Below, in pieces: positions 1-6,155 of a DNA stretch of 9,158 bases. The stretch spans positions 1-9,158 of the forward strand of contig DATHBP010000189.1 in the NCBI GenBank assembly GCA_035296085.1, read 5' to 3'. Below the pieces are notes generated by a model. The model did no database searches. It saw only the letters and a program-made list of their open reading frames with translations, and was not told the origin of the DNA. This stretch comes from DATHBP01 sp035296085 (lineage in GTDB: Bacteria > Actinomycetota > Actinomycetes > Propionibacteriales > Nocardioidaceae). The first letter of the stretch is position 1, and the number at the start of each line of letters is the position of its first letter. The position numbers were made by a program, and so were the translations under genes.

Positions 1-318
1 CAGGGGCTCACCAGCGTTGTGGCGACGAAAGCCAACGGGCTGAAGGATGTGCTGCGGATCCACACGAAGGCCGGCTACGTCTTGGACGTGACTGCCGACC
101 ATTTGGTGTGGAAAGCCGAAGACTTTGTCGACGGCGATTTCGTTCACGCAGGGATGCTGCAACCGGGGGATCTGCTGCTGAGCGTCGAACCCGACGTGGC
201 TGGTAGCAACACGCGTACGCAGGAGATCGTTCGAATCGAGCCGCTCGGTCCCATGGAGGTGTACGACATCCAGACTGAGAGCGGCGAGTACCTCTCTCAC
301 AACTTGCGGGTGCACAAC
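1..318 (+). other. Intein (Hint domain) C-terminal part inside NrdJ
   Basis: Seen directly: an in-frame segment foreign to NrdJ that ends in the intein C-terminal splice motif. A block-B-like motif TADH (T25, H28, counting the GTG at base 19 as residue 1) lies in a beta-rich stretch after LRIHTKAGYVLDV. A block-F-like stretch (VYDIQTESGEYLSHN) leads into block G, penultimate H99 and terminal N100, followed by extein C101. Known for inteins: the T/H pair of block B activates the N-terminal splice junction, Asn cyclises to release the intein, and the +1 Cys accepts the N-extein. Only about 50 residues separate blocks B and F, too few for a LAGLIDADG homing endonuclease, so this is a mini-intein. 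Block A and the N-terminal Cys/Ser lie upstream of the window. The extein resumes as CFILSVDDSMDSI, which continues the NrdJ motif normally written ACFVLPVEDS. Confidence 0.9.
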
Positions 319-2703
319 TGTTTCATCTTGTCCGTCGACGACTCGATGGACTCGATCCTCAACTGGTACCGCGAGGAGGGGCTGATCTTCAAGGGTGGCT
401 CCGGCTCTGGGGTCAACCTGTCCCGCATTCGCTCCAGCCGGGAGCTGCTCAGCTCCGGCGGCACCGCGTCGGGTCCGGTCTCCTTCATGCGCGGCGCCGA
501 TGCCAGCGCGGGCACGATCAAGTCGGGCGGCGCCACTCGACGGGCGGCCAAGATGGTGATTCTCGATGTCGACCATCCCGACATCGAGGAGTTCGTCGAG
601 ACGAAGGTGCGCGAAGAGGACAAGATCCGCGCGCTGCGGGACGCCGGCTTCGACATGGACCTCGGTGGCCGCGACATCATCTCCGTGCAGTATCAGAACG
701 CCAACAACTCCGTCCGCGTCACCGACGAGTTCATGCGCGCCTACGAAGAGGGCACACCAGCACCGCTGCGCGCCCGAGCGACCGGCGAGACGATCGGAGA
801 AGTCGACGCCCGCGAGCTGTTCGGCAAGATGGCTCAGGCCGCGTGGGCGTGCGCCGACCCAGGCATCCAGTACGACGACACGATCAACGACTGGCACACC
901 TGCCCGGAGACCGGACGGATCACAGCCTCCAATCCGTGCTCGGAGTACATGCACCTCGACAACTCGTCGTGCAACCTCGCCAGCATCAACCTGCTGAGAT
1001 TCCTCGCCGACGACGGCACGTTCGACGCCGCCCAGTTCGCCAAAGCGGTCGAGCTGGTCATCACCGCCATGGACATCTCCATCTGCTTCGCCGACTTCCC
1101 GACGGCGGCGATCGGTGACACCACCCGTGCCTACCGTCAGCTCGGCATCGGGTATGCCAACCTCGGCGCGCTGCTGATGGCGACCGGTCACGGGTACGAC
1201 TCCGAAGGCGGCCGCGCTCTAGCAGCGGCGATCTCCTCGCTGATGACCGGTACGTCCTACCGGCGCTCCGCAGAGCTGGCAGCGGCAGTCGGGCCGTACG
1301 AGGGCTATGCCCGCAACGCCGAGCCGCACCAGCGGGTCATCCGCAAGCATGCAGCGGCCAACGACGCGATCCGCTCCTTCGACGCCGTCGACCGCAGTGT
1401 GCTCGACGCAGCGACGCGGACATGGTCGGCTGCGGCCAAGCTGGGCGAGACGGTCGGCTACCGAAACAGCCAGGCGTCGGTCATCGCTCCCACCGGCACC
1501 ATCGGCTTCATGATGGACTGCGACACCACCGGCATCGAGCCCGACTTCTCGCTGGTGAAGTTCAAGAAGCTCGTCGGCGGCGGTTCGATGCAGATCGTCA
1601 ACAACACCGTGCCAGCCGCGCTCACCAAGCTGGGCTATCAGGTCGAGCAGATCGAGGCGATCGTCGAGTATATCGCCGAGCACGGCCATGTGATCGACGC
1701 ACCCGGGCTCAAGCCGGAGCACTACGAGGTCTTCGACTGCGCGATGGGCGCTCGTGCGATCAAGCCGATGGGCCACGTGAAAATGATGGCGGCCGTCCAA
1801 CCGTTCGTCTCCGGCGCAATCAGCAAGACGTGCAACGTCCCTGAGTCGGCCACCGTCGAGGAAGTCGCCGACATCTACTACCAGGGTTGGAAGCTCGGGC
1901 TCAAGGCGCTCGCGATCTACCGTGACAACTGCAAGGTTGGCCAACCGCTGTCGGACGGCCGAGCGACACAGGCTTCGGCGGGCGAGCCGGCGGAGGCATC
2001 CGTCATCGAGTACCGGCCGACGCGTAAGCGCCTTCCCAAGTCCCGCCCCTCGCGTACGACGTCGTTCACCGTGGGCGGTGCCGAGGGATACATGACGTCG
2101 GGCTCCTACCCCGACGACGGGCTGGGCGAGGTGTTCCTCAAGCTCGGCAAGCAGGGATCGACCCTGGCCGGCGTGATGGACGCCTTCTCGATCGCGGTCA
2201 GCATCGCGCTGCAGTACGGCGTGCCGCTGGAGACGTTCGTGCAGAAGTTCACCAACCTGCGCTTTGACCCGGCTGGACTCACCGACGACCCTGACGTGCG
2301 GATGTCGCAGTCGATCATGGACTACATCTTCCGGCGACTGGCTCTCGACTACCTGCCGTTCGAGACCCGTGCGGGGCTTGGCATCTACTCCGCCGAAGAG
2401 AGGCAGCGCCAGCTGGAGACCGGCTCCTACGCCGAGTCGGCGGTGGAGAGTGACGCGGAGCTCTCCGAGGCCGAGGCTCTGAAGCGGTCGGAACCTTCTG
2501 CCACGGCTACAGCGGCCGAGGTCTTGGACGCCGCGATCGCCAAGCCGGCACCAGTGGAGGCACACACGACGGCGGAGATGCTGGAGGCCATCACCGGCGC
2601 ACACATCGACGCACCGCTGTGCTTCACCTGCGGCACGAAGATGCGTCCGGCCGGGTCCTGCTTCGTCTGTGAAGGGTGCGGCAGCACGAGCGGGTGCAGC
2701 TAG
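1..2703 (+). CDS. nrdJ: Class II (B12-dependent) ribonucleotide reductase with in-frame intein, 5'-truncated
   Basis: Makes deoxyribonucleotides from ribonucleotides in the cytoplasm using adenosylcobalamin, without oxygen or a second subunit. The frame is open from base 1, so the true start lies upstream. A GTG at 19 is only an internal codon (numbering below counts it as residue 1). Residues up to N100 are intein; the reductase resumes at C101. The three expected catalytic cysteines are present: C101 (redox), C307 in NPCSE (thiyl radical cysteine, with N305 and E309) and C318 in SSCNLAS (redox). C307 and C318 are 11 residues apart, as in characterised class II enzymes. A PTGTI phosphate-binding motif is at 491-495. 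A TSCPD-type domain follows at about 680-790. An Ala/Glu-rich linker (about 810-865) leads to a cysteine-rich tail (C868, C871, C881, C884, C887, C893) ending SGCS, typical of NrdJ, where tail cysteines re-reduce the active site. About 794 residues of mature enzyme are visible; the N-terminal ATP-cone/early barrel part is missing. Stop TAG at 2701. Family assignment is very secure. Confidence 0.95.
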   Translation, partial: QGLTSVVATKANGLKDVLRIHTKAGYVLDVTADHLVWKAEDFVDGDFVHAGMLQPGDLLLSVEPDVAGSNTRTQEIVRIEPLGPMEVYDIQTESGEYLSHNLRVHNCFILSVDDSMDSILNWYREEGLIFKGGSGSGVNLSRIRSSRELLSSGGTASGPVSFMRGADASAGTIKSGGATRRAAKMVILDVDHPDIEEFVETKVREEDKIRALRDAGFDMDLGGRDIISVQYQNANNSVRVTDEFMRAYEEGTPAPLRARATGETIGEVDARELFGKMAQAAWACADPGIQYDDTINDWHTCPETGRITASNPCSEYMHLDNSSCNLASINLLRFLADDGTFDAAQFAKAVELVITAMDISICFADFPTAAIGDTTRAYRQLGIGYANLGALLMATGHGYDSEGGRALAAAISSLMTGTSYRRSAELAAAVGPYEGYARNAEPHQRVIRKHAAANDAIRSFDAVDRSVLDAATRTWSAAAKLGETVGYRNSQASVIAPTGTIGFMMDCDTTGIEPDFSLVKFKKLVGGGSMQIVNNTVPAALTKLGYQVEQIEAIVEYIAEHGHVIDAPGLKPEHYEVFDCAMGARAIKPMGHVKMMAAVQPFVSGAISKTCNVPESATVEEVADIYYQGWKLGLKALAIYRDNCKVGQPLSDGRATQASAGEPAEASVIEYRPTRKRLPKSRPSRTTSFTVGGAEGYMTSGSYPDDGLGEVFLKLGKQGSTLAGVMDAFSIAVSIALQYGVPLETFVQKFTNLRFDPAGLTDDPDVRMSQSIMDYIFRRLALDYLPFETRAGLGIYSAEERQRQLETGSYAESAVESDAELSEAEALKRSEPSATATAAEVLDAAIAKPAPVEAHTTAEMLEAITGAHIDAPLCFTCGTKMRPAGSCFVCEGCGSTSGCS

Positions 2704-2771
2704 CGGCGGGCGGGTCGCGCAGGGCGCGTCCAGGGGGTTCGACCCCTCGCGGCCGGGGTACGCGCTCCTCC

Positions 2772-3563
2772 ATGACGACTACGCGGCCCTTTGCCGTCGT
2801 GACCGGTGCTTCCAGCGGCATCGGCTTCCAGCTCGCCAAGCAGTTCGCCGAGCACGGCTTCGACCTCCTGATCAACGCCGAGGACGCCCGCCTCGAGGAG
2901 GCGGCGCAGCAGCTGCGCGCGAGCGGGGGCAACGTGCAGACCGTACGGTCCGACCTGGCCAGCTATGACGGCGTCGAGCGGCTCTACGCTGCGATCGTCG
3001 CGACCGGTCGGCCCGTGGACGCGGCTGCGCTCAATGCGGGCGTCGGGCAGGGTGGGGCCTTCGTGGAGACGGACCTGGCGGATGAGATCCGGCTCATCGA
3101 GCTGAACGTCACGTCGACCGTCCACCTAGCCAAACGTCTGCTGGCGGGCATGGTGGCCCGCGACGAAGGACGACTGCTGATCACGTCTTCGATCGCATCG
3201 ACCATGCCCGGCTCCTTCCAGGCCGTCTACAACGCGTCGAAGTCCTTCGTCCAGTCCTTCGCCCAGGCGCTGGACAACGAGCTGAAGGACTCGAACGTCA
3301 CCATCACGTCGTTGATGCCGGGCCCCACCGAAACCAACTTCTTCACCCGCGCCGACATGCAGGACACCAAGGTCGGCCAGTCCCCGAAGGACGACGCCGC
3401 TCAGGTCGCCAAGCAGGGCTACGACGCGCTGATGGCCGGCAGGGCAAAGGTCGTCGCCGGGTCGCGGAAGACCAAGCTGCAAGGCGTCGCCAACAAGGTG
3501 CTGCCGGAGAAGATCAAGGCGGCCGCGCACCGACGCATGGCCGAGCCGGGCTCGGGGACGTAA
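2772..3563 (+). CDS. Short-chain dehydrogenase/reductase (SDR), classical type
   Basis: A 263-residue NAD(P)(H)-dependent oxidoreductase with a Rossmann fold, of the usual length for classical SDRs and probably cytoplasmic. Cofactor-binding motif TGASSGIG at residues 11-18, D61 in SDLA, NAG at 88-90, structural/catalytic N112, catalytic S140, Y153 and K157 (YNASK, with Ser 13 residues before Tyr), and the PGPTET motif at 183-188. The C-terminus is basic (KTKLQGVANKVLPEKIKAAAHRR). ATG at 2772 is chosen because the cofactor motif then begins at the normal distance. An upstream in-frame ATG at 2676 would overlap nrdJ and add a non-conserved Arg/Gly-rich leader. No good Shine-Dalgarno precedes 2772. 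The gene lies 68 bases after nrdJ and 3 bases before the methyltransferase, suggesting a shared transcript. The substrate cannot be deduced; sequence around the end of beta-strand 2 (INAED) does not clearly separate NAD from NADP use. Confidence 0.92.
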   Translation: MTTTRPFAVVTGASSGIGFQLAKQFAEHGFDLLINAEDARLEEAAQQLRASGGNVQTVRSDLASYDGVERLYAAIVATGRPVDAAALNAGVGQGGAFVETDLADEIRLIELNVTSTVHLAKRLLAGMVARDEGRLLITSSIASTMPGSFQAVYNASKSFVQSFAQALDNELKDSNVTITSLMPGPTETNFFTRADMQDTKVGQSPKDDAAQVAKQGYDALMAGRAKVVAGSRKTKLQGVANKVLPEKIKAAAHRRMAEPGSGT

Positions 3564-3566
3564 GCC

Positions 3567-4229
3567 GTGGCGCACAGGACACTCGGCTTGCCCGACGAGC
3601 TGCACGGCTACCTGCTACGGGTGGGCGTCCGAGAGCCACCCGCGCTGGCGAACATCCGCCAGCAGACCGCCGAGCTGCCCGAGCACGAGATGCAGATAGC
3701 TCCGGAACAGGGCGCGTTCATGGCGTTGCTGGTCGAGCTCATGGGCGCCAGGCGTTGCCTCGAAGTCGGCACGTTCACCGGCTACTCGTCAACAGCCGTG
3801 GCGCTCGCGCTGCCGGCTGACGGACATCTGGTCTGTTGCGACGTGTCCAAGGAGTGGACCGACCACGCTCGCCGGCACTGGGTCGAGGCTGGCGTCGCCG
3901 GCAAGATCACGCTGCGACTCGGTGCCGCTGTGCAGACGCTGGACGCGATGCTGGCTGCCGGTGAGCAGGGGACGTACGACTTCGCGTTCGTAGACGCCGA
4001 CAAGCCCAGCTATCCCGACTACTTCGAGCGTGTACTCGAGCTCGTGCGTTCCGGGGGCCTGCTCGCCTTCGACAATGTGCTCCGCCGGGGTGACGTCGTG
4101 CGCCCAGAGGCGGACGACCCCGACACGACAGCCATCCGCCGGCTGAACGAAACACTGGCGTCCGATGAACGCGTCAGCATCGCCATGGTCCCGATAGCCG
4201 ACGGGCTGACGCTGGCCCGTAAGCGCTAA
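3567..4229 (+). CDS. SAM-dependent O-methyltransferase, catechol/caffeoyl-CoA OMT-like family
   Basis: A 220-residue class I methyltransferase of the bacterial family-3 O-methyltransferase type (Methyltransf_3, related to caffeoyl-CoA and catechol OMTs). These transfer a methyl group from S-adenosylmethionine to a hydroxyl, often a catechol, using a divalent metal. Visible motifs: an N-terminal MQIAPEQGAFM segment (42-52) typical of the family, SAM-binding motif I CLEVGTFTGYSS (64-75), CCDVSKEW (90-97) at the end of beta-2, DADK at 143-146, and DN at 169-170. D143, D169 and N170 match the usual metal ligands. Start is GTG at 3567, three bases after the SDR stop, with GGGGA (3554-3558) eight bases upstream inside the SDR gene. 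That spacing implies translational coupling. The acceptor substrate is unknown. A strong hairpin follows. Confidence 0.93.
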   Translation: MAHRTLGLPDELHGYLLRVGVREPPALANIRQQTAELPEHEMQIAPEQGAFMALLVELMGARRCLEVGTFTGYSSTAVALALPADGHLVCCDVSKEWTDHARRHWVEAGVAGKITLRLGAAVQTLDAMLAAGEQGTYDFAFVDADKPSYPDYFERVLELVRSGGLLAFDNVLRRGDVVRPEADDPDTTAIRRLNETLASDERVSIAMVPIADGLTLARKR

Positions 4230-4251
4230 GGAAGTTGTAAGCCCGGCCAGG

Positions 4252-4310
4252 CCCGGCACGACAGCACCCCCGCCCATCTTCCAGTGGACGGGGGTGCTGG
4301 CCGTGCCGGG
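4252..4310. terminator. Long two-segment hairpin, probable bidirectional terminator
   Basis: Outer arms cccggcacg (4252-4260) and cgtgccggg (4302-4310) form 9 perfect pairs. After a small internal loop (A opposite GC), inner arms cagcacccccg (4262-4272) and cgggggtgctg (4289-4299) form 11 perfect pairs around a 16-base loop. This gives 20 G+C-rich pairs between the ends of two converging genes (O-methyltransferase stop at 4229, PhoX-like stop at 4335). No U-tract follows on either strand, which is common for actinobacterial terminators. Confidence 0.85.
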
Positions 4311-4334
4311 TGGTCTTAGGCCAAGCCGCCCTAC

Positions 4335-5948
4335 CTATCCGATCGTGTACACGTCGGCCCAGTCACCCACGCGCATGCTCAGCAGCTGACCGTGCTGCAC
4401 AAACTCCTGCATGGTCCCCCGGCCAGAGCCGGGGCGCAGGTTCTTTGCGCTGTGCACCTGCGCGTCGAACAGGAAGGTGTCTTCGCCGAACTGCCTGTCT
4501 GTGGAGATGATGCCGCTGGACTCTTCGTCGGTGGTCAGCACCGCGCGCTCGTCCGGTGTGTCACCCAATGGGTTGGTGGCTCCGAACAGTGCCGGGTCGA
4601 ACCGCGCCAGCACTCCGCGCTCGCCGGTGTCGATGTTGTACGCCACGATGCGAGCGAGGTGGTCATTGCCACCCGGGTCCTCTTGGATCAGCAGATTCTG
4701 CTCGTCGTCGATGACGATGTTGTCCGGCTTGTTGAGGTATGGCGCCTCGCTCCCGTCGAGCAGGAGCGTCAGAGTGCCCCCGCGCTCAGGACGCTCGACG
4801 TCGTTGAAGTGCAACCGCCACAGCCCGCCGCCATCGCGTTCGTTCCCCGGCTCAGCTGGGTCCGGTGCAGTGCTGCCGCCCTCGGTCGTCGTGAAGTAGT
4901 AGTTGTTCTTGTGGTTGGGGTCGAAGTGCCCGTCCTCGATTCGGTTGAGCGACAGACCTTTGGCGGCTGCCTCAGCGTTCTGCTCAGCCCCGCTCTTCGT
5001 CCAGTCGATCCGCTCGCCGGAGCCAAACGCGACCGGCGCAGCGACACCCTTGCCGTACGTGGCCCGGAACTCTGCATCCGTGGTCACCGACTCGTTGACC
5101 GCGTCGACGACGAACAGCTGGCCGTTGGTCAGCCCCGCCTTGTGCATCGCGCCGCCGGAGTGACGCTTGCTCCCCACGTACACCCGCAGCTGGCCGGGGT
5201 CGCTGTCCTCGTTGCCCATGACCACCGTGGTGTCGGTGTCGTTGTGCGCTGTCTGGGTGTTCTCCCAGGAGAACAGTCCGAGCCGGGGCAGCTGGCGGGC
5301 GACACCGTTCTTCAGCACTCCGAACGCCCTGCCCTCGTCCCCGGACTCCTCGTTGGCGAAGTACACCTGCCGGCGCGTGCCGTTGCCGGAGGTGACGTTG
5401 AAGAGCTCGCCGCGCGTCGTGAGAGAGCCTGAACAGAACCGGCTGAAGGCAGCGGTGTGCCCGTATGCGGCTCCTTCCGGAGCGCCGGGAACGTCGGAGT
5501 ATCGGCTCTCCTCGTAGTCCCAGTAGCGCACCGAGCGGATGAGGTCACGGCCACGAAGGACACTGCCGGTGCGCGGGTTGATGACCAAGCGGGAGATGAA
5601 AGCACCCCGCTGACCGTGGGCACGCACGATGCCTTCGACGTCGGTCAGCTCGTGATTCGTGAAGACGACGACGTTGTCGTTCTTGCGGTACGCCCCTAGC
5701 CCGTCGGGGATGCCGACCATGCGGTAGCCGTTGCCCGCCGGCAGGTCACCGACGGTGAAGTGTGAAGCGATCTCGACGCCGGCGACTAGTGGCCGCAGGT
5801 ACGGCTCGACCGTTGTGGTTGGGGCGGTGCGAAATCGATCGGTGTCGGACGCTTGTGCGACGCCGGCAACCGTGCCGACCGCAAGCGTTGAAGCCACGGT
5901 CGCCGCGCCCAAGGCCGTGAGCCGACGACGTGCGCTGAGTGCTTTCAC
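4335..5948 (-). CDS. Exported PhoX-like (DUF839-type) protein, putative phosphatase
   Basis: A 537-residue protein with an N-terminal export signal: KALSARRRL, a hydrophobic Ala/Val-rich stretch (10-30), then a likely cleavage site AQA|S after residue 33. The RRRL cluster fits a twin-arginine signal only loosely; known PhoX enzymes use Tat export. The mature part is Gly/Asp/Asn-rich with repeated beta-strand patterns, consistent with a beta-propeller. Motifs recalling PhoX/DUF839 are TNHEL (97-101), FANEESGDEG (197-206), WENTQTAHND (228-237), GNEDSDPGQLRVYVG (245-259), IEDGHFDPN (337-345), KPDNIVID (407-414) and DEESSGI (474-480). Acidic residues in such motifs bind Ca/Fe in PhoX. A cysteine in RFCSGSL (C172) is the only one I see. 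GTG at 5946-5948 is chosen because AGGAG lies five bases upstream and it puts the signal peptide at the N-terminus. An in-frame ATG 17 codons earlier would add a leader without this RBS. The exact enzymatic activity is uncertain. Confidence 0.75.
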   Translation of the reverse strand: MKALSARRRLTALGAATVASTLAVGTVAGVAQASDTDRFRTAPTTTVEPYLRPLVAGVEIASHFTVGDLPAGNGYRMVGIPDGLGAYRKNDNVVVFTNHELTDVEGIVRAHGQRGAFISRLVINPRTGSVLRGRDLIRSVRYWDYEESRYSDVPGAPEGAAYGHTAAFSRFCSGSLTTRGELFNVTSGNGTRRQVYFANEESGDEGRAFGVLKNGVARQLPRLGLFSWENTQTAHNDTDTTVVMGNEDSDPGQLRVYVGSKRHSGGAMHKAGLTNGQLFVVDAVNESVTTDAEFRATYGKGVAAPVAFGSGERIDWTKSGAEQNAEAAAKGLSLNRIEDGHFDPNHKNNYYFTTTEGGSTAPDPAEPGNERDGGGLWRLHFNDVERPERGGTLTLLLDGSEAPYLNKPDNIVIDDEQNLLIQEDPGGNDHLARIVAYNIDTGERGVLARFDPALFGATNPLGDTPDERAVLTTDEESSGIISTDRQFGEDTFLFDAQVHSAKNLRPGSGRGTMQEFVQHGQLLSMRVGDWADVYTIG

Positions 5949-5953
5949 GTGCG

Positions 5954-5958
5954 CTCCT
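5954..5958 (-). promoter_or_regulatory. Ribosome binding site deciding the PhoX-like start
   Basis: Read on the minus strand, AGGAG is followed by CGCAC and then GTG (5948-5946), an ideal five-base spacing. It supports the GTG start rather than the longer ATG at 5999. A possible -10 TAGCGT lies at 6008-6003 on the same strand, without a convincing -35. Confidence 0.75.
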
Positions 5959-6047
5959 ACTCGCTGGTATGGCGTCCAGGCGTGTCCCGGCGCCTGCACT
6001 CGACGCTAAGGAGGCCCGGCGGCCAGCAGGTGAACCTCAGCCACCGG

Positions 6048-6076
6048 TTGCTCGAACGATCAGTGGCGGCTACGGT
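6048..6076 (+). promoter_or_regulatory. Candidate sigma-70-type promoter for the acyl-CoA dehydrogenase
   Basis: TTGCTC (6048-6053) and TACGGT (6071-6076) are separated by exactly 17 bases, matching the principal-sigma pattern TTGNNN-N17-TANNNT. The transcript would start near 6083, about 73 bases before the GTG at 6156. The main operator copy at 6098-6114 would then lie just downstream of the start, a position suited to repression. Confidence 0.5.
6054..6064 (+). promoter_or_regulatory. Degenerate operator half-site in promoter spacer
   Basis: gaacgatcagt matches the gaacgaccagt half of the full operator at 10 of 11 positions and sits between the candidate -35 and -10 boxes. Its left half (ttgctc) does not keep the palindrome. 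It may be a weak second contact for the TetR repressor, or chance. Confidence 0.35.
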
Positions 6077-6097
6077 TCGCGTCCGGCGCCGGCCAGG

Positions 6098-6114
6098 CTG
6101 ACTGAACGACCAGT
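6098..6114 (+). promoter_or_regulatory. Putative TetR operator, copy 1 (upstream of acyl-CoA dehydrogenase)
   Basis: ctgactgaacgaccagt is identical over 17 bases to the reverse complement of 8050-8066 in the tetR/ABC intergenic region. Its core ACTGaaCGacCAGT (6101-6114) is an imperfect palindrome of the size bound by TetR dimers, and outer bases C6098/G6117 and T6099/A6116 also pair. It lies about 40 bases upstream of the dehydrogenase start. Confidence 0.75.
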
Positions 6115-6155
6115 AAGTTGCTGAGGTCCGGCAGCGCAGCGTCGAGGGGACCGTC

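Noticed and set aside
1..318. Possible split intein, with the visible reading frame starting at the GTG at 19.
   Set aside because: The frame is open to base 1 and block B is present, whereas canonical split-intein C-parts are about 35-50 residues and begin after block B. AGGGG at 2-6 is too far from the GTG for a normal RBS. An atypical split cannot be excluded without upstream sequence.
1219..2604. Long minus-strand open frame (461 codons) opposite nrdJ.
   Set aside because: A shadow of the high-GC codon pattern: Arg/Leu/Gly/His-rich, no motifs, and nrdJ on the other strand is unmistakable.
2732..2747. ggttcgacccc resembles a tRNA T-arm, suggesting a tRNA or an attachment-site remnant between nrdJ and the SDR gene.
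   Set aside because: No matching acceptor, D or anticodon arms can be formed, and a tRNA would have to overlap the nrdJ coding end. It is only a 5-bp hairpin (agggg/cccct) in a GC-rich leader.
2676..2771. Upstream in-frame ATG extending the SDR protein by 32 residues.
   Set aside because: The extension is Arg/Gly-rich, overlaps nrdJ, and would push the TGASSGIG motif far from the N-terminus.
4392..5432. Plus-strand open frame (346 codons) opposite the PhoX-like gene.
   Set aside because: Val/Arg/Leu-rich shadow without motifs; the minus-strand gene has RBS, signal peptide and family motifs.
5949..5999. 17-codon N-terminal extension of the PhoX-like protein from an ATG at 5999.
   Set aside because: The GTG at 5948 has AGGAG at ideal spacing and gives a normal signal peptide length; the ATG has no such support.
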